Position numbers and translations under genes: made by a program
Notes under the pieces: model-generated
Databases searched by the model: none
What the model saw: only the letters and a program-made list of their open reading frames with translations
What the model was told of the DNA's origin: nothing
In this document: piece by piece, positions 58,701-64,000 of the stretch
How positions within the stretch are numbered: the first letter of the stretch is position 1
Layout of the letters: each line of letters starts with the position of its first letter
Source of the DNA: SZUA-287 sp036397975
Lineage (GTDB): Bacteria; Bacteroidota; Ignavibacteria; UBA10030; UBA6906
DNA length: 64,000 bases
Direction: 5' to 3'
NCBI GenBank assembly: GCA_036397975.1
Contig: DASWHW010000099.1
Location: forward strand, 35,088 to 99,087

Positions 58701-59591
58701 TCAGATATTGAACCACGGAGTAACGAGAATATATTTGATATTGAATGCGATCCGTAGGAGAACCTTCACCGGAACGGCCATCATTGTAAGGAACAGAAAA
58801 GCAACAATGGTATACCGAAGAAAACCCAGCTTCTGCATTAGTTCAGACTTGCGTTTCCATAAATAATACAGAACGCCCAAAGAGTACCACCCGATTACGG
58901 TAATGCTGCCGATGAGCATTGCATAGGGGTTTAAGGTTCCATCCACAAGACGCGTCGGTTGTCGAAACGGCAACCACTCGCTCCAATCGACATTCGTAAG
59001 CGCAACAACTAGATGGGTATCCCATTCTTGCCACGGCATAAAGATATTCCAACCCGGCCCCCGGAAGAATGTCCCCAGCACGATCAGCGAGACCCAGAGA
59101 ACGAGAAATCCAAACAGGAAGGTCAGAATAGCAAAGGGGCGTTCTTTGAAAGTATAGTATCCGTTTCCTTTCGGATTAATGTCAATGTAAGGAATAGCGC
59201 AAAGCCCGACGATAATAAGCGTTGGAAGAACAACTCCGGCAATCCAGGGATCGAAGTACACAAGTATCTCCTGAAGGCCGAGAAAATACCAAGGGGCCTT
59301 TGAAGGGTTTGGCGTCAGCGCAGGGTTCGCCGGTTCTTCGAGAGGAGCATCGAGTCCAACGGACCAGATCGTAAGTATTGCCATAATGAGAAGAGAGGCG
59401 AGAAACTCGACCTTGACGAGGTATGGCCACACCTGCACCTTGTCGGAGAGTTTTGCTTCCTCAGAGAGATCCTGGCCGTCATTCTTCCGCGCCTTCTTCA
59501 TGGAAAACCACGTATAGAAGAGCGTCAAACCAAGCATAAGAACGATTGGGATGTTATCCGCCTTTGAAATGATCTTTATAAGGTGTTCCAT
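58701..59591 (-). CDS. Cytochrome b subunit IV-like (petD-type) with extra C-terminal helices
   Basis: 296 residues, the C-terminal half of a split cytochrome b. One N-terminal helix (about 14-30), then helices at about 62-80, 110-130, 150-170 and 215-240. The quinol-site PEWY motif appears as APWYFLGLQEI in the segment following TPNPSK. The C-terminal 90 residues, with at least two further helices, are longer than petD. It begins 18 bases after the cytochrome b gene stop. Confidence 0.88.
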   Translation of the reverse strand: MEHLIKIISKADNIPIVLMLGLTLFYTWFSMKKARKNDGQDLSEEAKLSDKVQVWPYLVKVEFLASLLIMAILTIWSVGLDAPLEEPANPALTPNPSKAPWYFLGLQEILVYFDPWIAGVVLPTLIIVGLCAIPYIDINPKGNGYYTFKERPFAILTFLFGFLVLWVSLIVLGTFFRGPGWNIFMPWQEWDTHLVVALTNVDWSEWLPFRQPTRLVDGTLNPYAMLIGSITVIGWYSLGVLYYLWKRKSELMQKLGFLRYTIVAFLFLTMMAVPVKVLLRIAFNIKYILVTPWFNI

Positions 59592-59609
59592 TCGGTGATT
59601 ATCCCGATG

Positions 59610-60401
59610 TTAGAATTTTTTTGCCGCTGTATCGGGCCCGCTGATTCCGCCGTCTTTCCGCACTCTCCAGAAATGTACCACCATCAATATGGTGGCAACA
59701 AGAGGAAGGAAAATACAATGTAGCACGTAAAATCGAAGAAGTGTTGGCGGACCCACCTGGGTTCCACCAAGCAGAACAAATCGAACGTCGTTATTGATTT
59801 TCATCCCGAGCTCAGGGCCAAATGGTCCTTCATGACCCAGCAGCGGCGTTGCTCTCGCCATGTTTGTCCCCACAGTAACTGCCCAGATTGCGAGTTGATC
59901 CCAGGGAAGAAGGTACCCGGTAAAGCTTAGAAAGAGAGTCAACGTGAGGAGAATAACCCCAATCACCCAGTTGAACTGTCGCGGAGGTTTGTACGAGCCG
60001 GTGAGAAAAACGCGAAACATGTGGAGCATTACGGTAATGACCATCGCATGAGCTCCCCATCGATGCATGTTCCGCATGAGGGGTCCGAACGCAACGTCAT
60101 TCATGAGAAACTTCATATCATCGTAGGCGTACTCGGCTGCGGGGCGATAATAGAACATCAGAATGACGCCAGTAATCGTAAGAACGATGAACAGGAGAAA
60201 TGTAATGCCCCCCATCCCCCACGTGAATCCAACATTCGTTGCATGGCGTGTCACGCGAACGGGATGAAGATGAAGGAAAACATTGTCGACAATCTGCAGA
60301 GCCCGGTTTCGCTGAGTATCTTCATAGCTATGACGAAAGATCGACTTGTAGATGTCGGTTCGTCGCATTTTTTCTTTCATCTGATCAAGCAAACCAATCA
60401 T
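59610..60401 (-). CDS. Cytochrome b (b6-type N-terminal half)
   Basis: 263 residues with four main helices. Heme-binding His pairs are seen in RWGAHAMVITVMLHMFRV and YVLHCIFLPLVATILMVVHFW. Also FTGYLLPWDQLAIWA, the Qo-site region, and the N-terminal amphipathic VFLHLHPVRVTRHA. Length and helix number are those of cytochrome b6, so the complex is of the split b6-IV kind. Follows Rieske by 24 bases. Confidence 0.93.
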   Translation of the reverse strand: MIGLLDQMKEKMRRTDIYKSIFRHSYEDTQRNRALQIVDNVFLHLHPVRVTRHATNVGFTWGMGGITFLLFIVLTITGVILMFYYRPAAEYAYDDMKFLMNDVAFGPLMRNMHRWGAHAMVITVMLHMFRVFLTGSYKPPRQFNWVIGVILLTLTLFLSFTGYLLPWDQLAIWAVTVGTNMARATPLLGHEGPFGPELGMKINNDVRFVLLGGTQVGPPTLLRFYVLHCIFLPLVATILMVVHFWRVRKDGGISGPDTAAKKF

Positions 60402-60425
60402 GCAGCCAACTCCAATCCCTTTGAG

Positions 60426-61211
60426 TTACGTATACCTCAAGAAAGCATCAGTTTTGCCCCACTCCTGTTTCTCGTAAAGAAACTTTATGTTCCGGTCCAC
60501 GAGAATTTGTCCGTCATCCGCAAGAGTAATTTTCAGTCGTTCCAGAGGTCGGGGTGTTGGGCCTTCGAAATTCACCCCATCTTTAAAGTATCCGCTCCCA
60601 TGGCAGGGACACTTAAATTTCACCTCTGTTGGAAGCCAGCGTGGAGTACACCCGAGGTGAGTACAAATCGCAGCGAGTGCATAAAAACCATCTTCCTCCC
60701 TCACAATCCAGACTCGATATTCATCCTTGTAAGTCTCGTTTACTTCCCCAATAACATAGTCTTCGGGCCTTCCCGCTTTGAATGCGGAAGGAGCTTCATA
60801 GAGCACTCGAGGCACCATCAGTCGTATCGCACCGACTGTCGCCGTCACGAGGAACGAGAAAAACGCCGCCCACCCCGCAACGTGAAGAAAGTTCTTACGA
60901 TTCATTCTCCAAATTCCGGAATCATCCTCGGGTGGTCGATCTTGCTTTGGCTTCCGGATCGCAGACGTTTTTTGTGGAACAGGTTTTGGCTGAGGTGTCG
61001 CTGCTTGGACTGGAAGTGGAGATACCGGGTCTTTTAAATCTGCGCTTGGTGGCGGAGAGGGTTTCGTAGGAACCGCGGCTGCACTCACTGGCTTTGCCGC
61101 TGACCTGGGAGGAGGTGGACTGGGCTTTGCCCCTCCCGAGACCGCTTTTGACGATGAAATCGGTGGCAAGGAGGGCCGGGAACCAGGTTGTTTCTTTTCT
61201 TCTTCAGCCAT
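60426..61211 (-). CDS. Rieske iron-sulfur protein with Pro-rich N-terminal extension
   Basis: 261 residues. The first 100 are a low-complexity Pro/Ala/Lys-rich cytosolic tail (e.g. SPPPPRSAAK). Then a membrane helix (about 107-130) and the Rieske fold with both cluster motifs, CTHLGC and CPCHGSGY, giving two Cys and two His ligands. Met103 (MNRKNFLHVAG) would be the start in a normal Rieske protein, but the frame is open and uninterrupted from 61211. First gene of the respiratory operon, about 200 bases after the candidate promoter. Confidence 0.92.
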   Translation of the reverse strand: MAEEEKKQPGSRPSLPPISSSKAVSGGAKPSPPPPRSAAKPVSAAAVPTKPSPPPSADLKDPVSPLPVQAATPQPKPVPQKTSAIRKPKQDRPPEDDSGIWRMNRKNFLHVAGWAAFFSFLVTATVGAIRLMVPRVLYEAPSAFKAGRPEDYVIGEVNETYKDEYRVWIVREEDGFYALAAICTHLGCTPRWLPTEVKFKCPCHGSGYFKDGVNFEGPTPRPLERLKITLADDGQILVDRNIKFLYEKQEWGKTDAFLRYT

Positions 61212-61236
61212 TCAAACAGTCTCTATTGATGTACCG

Positions 61237-61251
61237 AAGCCATTATGGCTT
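61237..61251. promoter_or_regulatory. Inverted repeat in the leader of the respiratory operon
   Basis: AAGCCAT-T-ATGGCTT, seven-base arms with a one-base centre, 26 bases before the Rieske ATG. Could be an operator. A TATAAA lies on the minus strand nearby (61257-61252), but I found no -35 box to go with it. Confidence 0.4.
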
Positions 61252-61409
61252 TATACCATTCTTCGAAAGAACAGACTAACACGCGCAAACAATTCGGGAT
61301 TGAAACGGAATGTGTCGAGAAATGTGATAGACCAATTGGCTAAGGGCATTTCAGAGCAGTGGCTTCGCTCAAGTCGCAAGTACTACGGCATAACTGGTTG
61401 ACTAAGAAC

Positions 61410-61438
61410 AAGATAACAAACAGCATTCTCAAAGTCAA
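61410..61438 (-). promoter_or_regulatory. Candidate promoter of the respiratory operon
   Basis: Minus strand TTGACT (61438-61433), 17 bases, TATCTT (61415-61410), directly after the amidohydrolase stop. It leaves a leader of about 195 bases before Rieske. Confidence 0.55.
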
Positions 61439-61456
61439 CATCTCGCTAGAATCTCA

Positions 61457-62314
61457 TCAAGTGTTCCGATCATTTCGAATTCTCCCGAGGACCTCCTCAA
61501 CGAGCCTGCTATCTTCATCCAACGCGTGTCGAGAAAACCGTCGAGCCCGACGAACCTCGTGCTCATCGATAGCTGCAACGACAAGGTCTTCTTCAAATAA
61601 CTTTGCGGAAACTACAACCTCACCGCTTGGTGCAATGATCTCCGAACCTCCCCAGAAATTCACTCCATCCTCAAACCCCACGCGATTGCAGACGGCAACG
61701 TAAACAGAGAGAAGACGGGCGTAGGCTTTGTGGTTTTCCGTGTTCGCCGATGCGATCGACAGTGATTCTTTGCGGTCATCCACGCGTGTTGGACTCGCAA
61801 CCAACCCGACGATAAGCTGCGCTCCATCGCACGCCAGAAGATATGGCAGACTTGGATGCCACAGGTCCTCACAAATCAGCACCCCTAATCTGCCGTGCTT
61901 GGTGTCGATCGCCCGGATCGTGTTTCCTTTGCTGAAATAGCGCATCTCCTCGAAGAGGCCGTACGTCGGTGGGTATGTCTTCCGATGTGCTGATCGGATG
62001 ACGCCGTCTTCCATCAGGAAGGCCGAGTTGTAGATTCGGAAGGATGAATCTTCTTCGACTCCTCCGGCGATAATGCTGATCTCTTTGCTGACGTCTACCA
62101 ACGGCTGAAGAATGGGAATGGCACGATCAAGATTCATCGCCAAGTCCCAATTCATATCCTTGATCGAATACCCGGTCAAACTCAGCTCGGGGAACAGAAC
62201 CATCGCAGCTCCCATCTCGGCGGCTCGCTTGGCAACATCAACATGCGATGCCACGTTCTTGGCAAGATCTCCCAGCACTGGGTCAATTTGTGCAAGTGCG
62301 ATTTTCAGTTTCAT
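61457..62314 (-). CDS. Carbon-nitrogen hydrolase (nitrilase superfamily), NAD synthetase glutaminase-like
   Basis: 285 residues with the nitrilase Glu-Lys-Cys triad: FPELSLTGYS (Glu44), HRKTYPPTYGLFEE (Lys near 112) and VLICEDLWHPS (Cys near 149). The PTYGLFEE and ICEDLWHP segments resemble the amidase domain of glutamine-dependent NAD synthetases, but no synthetase domain is fused here. It may be an amidase that works on its own or with a separate NadE. The C-terminus is charged. It lies seven bases after the response-regulator gene. Confidence 0.88.
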   Translation of the reverse strand: MKLKIALAQIDPVLGDLAKNVASHVDVAKRAAEMGAAMVLFPELSLTGYSIKDMNWDLAMNLDRAIPILQPLVDVSKEISIIAGGVEEDSSFRIYNSAFLMEDGVIRSAHRKTYPPTYGLFEEMRYFSKGNTIRAIDTKHGRLGVLICEDLWHPSLPYLLACDGAQLIVGLVASPTRVDDRKESLSIASANTENHKAYARLLSVYVAVCNRVGFEDGVNFWGGSEIIAPSGEVVVSAKLFEEDLVVAAIDEHEVRRARRFSRHALDEDSRLVEEVLGRIRNDRNT

Positions 62315-62321
62315 TCGCCGG

Positions 62322-62999
62322 TCACGAGAGATCGAACATTCGAATGTCTTTAATGTAGGGAACGGTTTTGTCGGTTTTCATCTGCTGGAGCTTTTCGAGT
62401 TTCGTTTCAATACGCAAGTGATTGTCACGAATGATCGAAACGTACATTTTCAGATTATCTTCCGCGTGTGACTTCGCAAGACCCTTGACAGCTGGTTTCA
62501 TCGCAGCGATAGGCGATTCAACAGATTCCCGAAGTCCTTGCACCCACTCCTGGATTGCCTGAAGGCGTTCATGAGAGATTGCTTCCTCGTTAACACGAAT
62601 CACTGCCCAGCTCCGCTCTAAAATTTGTTCAAGAATTTTTGGGAACCCATCTGATCGCGCATCTTCTTTCATGATGTAGTCCTCGACGCCGAGATGCATT
62701 ACTTCCAGCGCAAGGTCGAAGTCTTTATTCGCTGTGAGAAAAACTACCGGGATCTGAATACCCTGCTCCTTCAACATCATGGTCAGTTCAACGCCACTCT
62801 GTCCCGTGAGAAAATGATCGATGAGAATCAGATCAAAGTCGCGCTTCGTTGCCAGAAGCTCCAGGGCTTCTTGTCCGCCATGAGCCCGGGCTATATCGAA
62901 TCGATTCGGCGCGTTTTTATGGAGGAGCGACTGCACCGCTGAAGCGAATTCCTCACTTTCCTCTACCATAAGGAGACGGATGGTTCGGCTTCTATTCAT
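62322..62999 (-). CDS. Response regulator with degenerate HisKA-like C-terminal domain
   Basis: 225 residues. The receiver domain (about 5-120) has Asp61 (phospho-acceptor), Thr89 and Lys111. The usual acidic pair near the N-terminus is Glu13-Glu14. After a helix (about 125-150), residues 145-215 read like a histidine-kinase dimerisation helix pair (GLRESVESPIAAM), but the residue that should be the phosphorylated His is Glu158. No ATPase domain follows. It might scaffold or inhibit a kinase. The PAS protein gene lies upstream on the same strand. Confidence 0.75.
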   Translation of the reverse strand: MNRSRTIRLLMVEESEEFASAVQSLLHKNAPNRFDIARAHGGQEALELLATKRDFDLILIDHFLTGQSGVELTMMLKEQGIQIPVVFLTANKDFDLALEVMHLGVEDYIMKEDARSDGFPKILEQILERSWAVIRVNEEAISHERLQAIQEWVQGLRESVESPIAAMKPAVKGLAKSHAEDNLKMYVSIIRDNHLRIETKLEKLQQMKTDKTVPYIKDIRMFDLS

Positions 63000-63095
63000 G
63001 ATCCAACACAGGGATACGGGGAGGGGCTGGAAGGGTTAGGAGATATCGTGGGGCACCCGGTGGCTTTCGTCGGCGTTTCATCATTTCTGGCGGAA

Positions 63096-63124
63096 AAAGT
63101 AGGAATACTTTCATCGAGACGCAA
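63096..63124 (-). promoter_or_regulatory. Weak candidate promoter of the response regulator gene
   Basis: Minus strand TTGCGT (63124-63119), 17 bases, TACTTT (63101-63096). It sits in the 132-base gap after the PAS gene. Low match; read-through from the PAS gene is equally possible. Confidence 0.3.
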
Positions 63125-63131
63125 CAGAGAC

Positions 63132-64000
63132 CTATGTATTATTTTGGGCCTCCGTCGTCGCCTGCATCGCCCTGGGTTCGTCTTCGTCTTGAGGAGCCTC
63201 TTCGCCCACGCTTCCAATGCCCTTCCTTTCATGAGTAACATCGATCAGGAGACCACGAACTCCAACAAGGTTCTTATCGCCATCTCTTCGATACCAAACC
63301 GAATCACGAACCCATGAGTATGTCGCCTTCCCTTTTGGCAGGATCCTGTAGACTGCAGATACTGAGTCACCCCCCTTCGCCCATTCAGCAATATTCGCAG
63401 TGTAGAGAGGCCGATCGTCCGGGTGAAGAAGATTCCTCATGAGGTCCTGACGAGAGATGAAATCCGACGGTGTGAAGCCGAGCATCTTCTCAACCGAAGG
63501 GCTGATGAAGGTGATACCGCCGACCGTTGACCGTTCGTAGAAAACAGCCGGTAGCTCCTCGATCGCAGAACGAAAACGAGATTCCGACGCTTTCATTCGT
63601 GAGTACGCCTTCGCCCTTCCTGCCTGGCCCCCAACATGTTTCGCCATCGCCGCAAGAAATTGCTTTTCTTCATCCGTGATTTCTCTCGGCTTCACGCTTG
63701 CCAACATCATCACCGCGAGAACGGAGGACTGAGAGAGAAATGGGACGAACACAACCGACTGGATTCCTGAACTCTCGAAAAGGGATTTGTAAGGCAAGAA
63801 AGGAGGATAGTCGGCCACGGTAATGACTGAAGGTTCCTGAGTTTTCACGATAAATGCAAAAAGGCCTTCCTTCAGAGACTGATGCGACAACCTTGATGCC
63901 ACTTCGTTAAGCTCAATATTTGTGGCAAGAGAGACGATCTCTCCTGCAGAGTCTGAAACGAACACTGCTCCAGATTCATACTTAAACATGTGCATTGCCT
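63132..64000 (-). CDS. GAF-PAS sensory protein (5' end cut by window edge), no kinase domain
   Basis: At least 289 residues. A GAF-type domain fills the first 130 (FKYESGAVFVSD, SGIQSVVFVPFLSQSSVLAVMML), then a PAS domain with a PAC end (about 145-260; PAVFYERSTVGGITFISPS, GLLIDVTHERKG). The protein stops 27 residues later in an acidic tail, so no histidine kinase or output domain is present at the C-terminus. An ATG at 63995 is in frame, but a GAF normally begins further upstream and the frame is open to 64000, so the gene probably starts outside the window. The response regulator gene lies downstream. Confidence 0.8.
   Translation of the reverse strand, partial: AMHMFKYESGAVFVSDSAGEIVSLATNIELNEVASRLSHQSLKEGLFAFIVKTQEPSVITVADYPPFLPYKSLFESSGIQSVVFVPFLSQSSVLAVMMLASVKPREITDEEKQFLAAMAKHVGGQAGRAKAYSRMKASESRFRSAIEELPAVFYERSTVGGITFISPSVEKMLGFTPSDFISRQDLMRNLLHPDDRPLYTANIAEWAKGGDSVSAVYRILPKGKATYSWVRDSVWYRRDGDKNLVGVRGLLIDVTHERKGIGSVGEEAPQDEDEPRAMQATTEAQNNT

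Noticed and set aside
1..64000. CRISPR arrays, insertion sequences, prophage or large repeats
   Set aside because: No regularly spaced repeats, transposase or integrase genes or long direct repeats were seen by eye, though short dispersed repeats cannot be excluded.

Overview
The window is 64 kb of a chromosome from a free-living, aerobically respiring Gram-negative bacterium. It is dense, with almost no mobile DNA, and the genes lie in long, tightly packed operons. Several features point to the Bacteroidota/Chlorobiota (FCB) side of the tree, for example an Ignavibacteria- or Kapabacteria-like lineage: DUF971, DUF4920 and YqeY-CvpA-MutS2 type genes, a tmRNA tag read as ADYNYALAA, and promoters of the form TTGnnn-N17-TAnnTT. 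The placement is inference. No 16S rRNA gene is present. Unlike many Bacteroidetes, most genes here have clear Shine-Dalgarno sequences (GGAGG, AAGGAG).

Layout. 1-6986 (+): the end of ribD, then ribE, secG, tRNA-Lys(CUU), an LD-carboxypeptidase, ygfZ, a LOG-family protein, tmRNA, dapF and a diacylglycerol-kinase-like gene. 7006-14786 (-): the operon yqeY-cvpA-mutS2-biotin carboxylase-BCCP-purL. 14855-23555: an SDR enzyme divergent from two secreted proteins (TolB-like propeller, M28 peptidase), then a minus-strand run from a Yip1-family membrane protein to a DUF4920 protein, and one unknown plus-strand gene. 23559-30042 (-): a TetR-controlled RND efflux operon with three overlapping inverted repeats at its promoter. 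30110-35180 (-): apt, a crotonase, glnA, an Lrp/AsnC regulator, rpe and a PASTA protein. 35188-45433 (+): the least ordinary part, a run of genes with three cobalamin-domain radical SAM enzymes, a methyltransferase, two glycosyltransferases (GT9, GT87-like), a membrane metallophosphoesterase, a nucleotidyltransferase-like protein and a 55-residue secreted Arg-rich peptide. 45513-48766 (+): the nucleoside salvage operon cdd-tdk-nupC-pnp. 48783-61438 (-): a respiratory supercluster of Rieske, cytochrome b, subunit IV, an eight-heme cytochrome c, a cupredoxin-like protein, aa3-type cytochrome oxidase subunits I, III, IV and II with two small membrane proteins, and heme A/O synthesis (ctaA, ctaB) with DUF420. 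61457-64000 (-): an amidohydrolase and two signalling proteins, the last cut by the window edge.

How it fits together. The respiratory block encodes a complete quinol-to-oxygen chain. Electrons probably pass from the bc complex through the multiheme cytochrome (and perhaps the cupredoxin) to an oxidase whose subunit II carries CuA but no cytochrome c domain. The radical SAM block looks like a pathway that builds or modifies a lipid or glycan at the membrane, product unknown. It is the best candidate for an undescribed system. No intergenic stretch exceeds 300 bases except the one filled by tmRNA. I saw no CRISPR array, insertion sequence or prophage.
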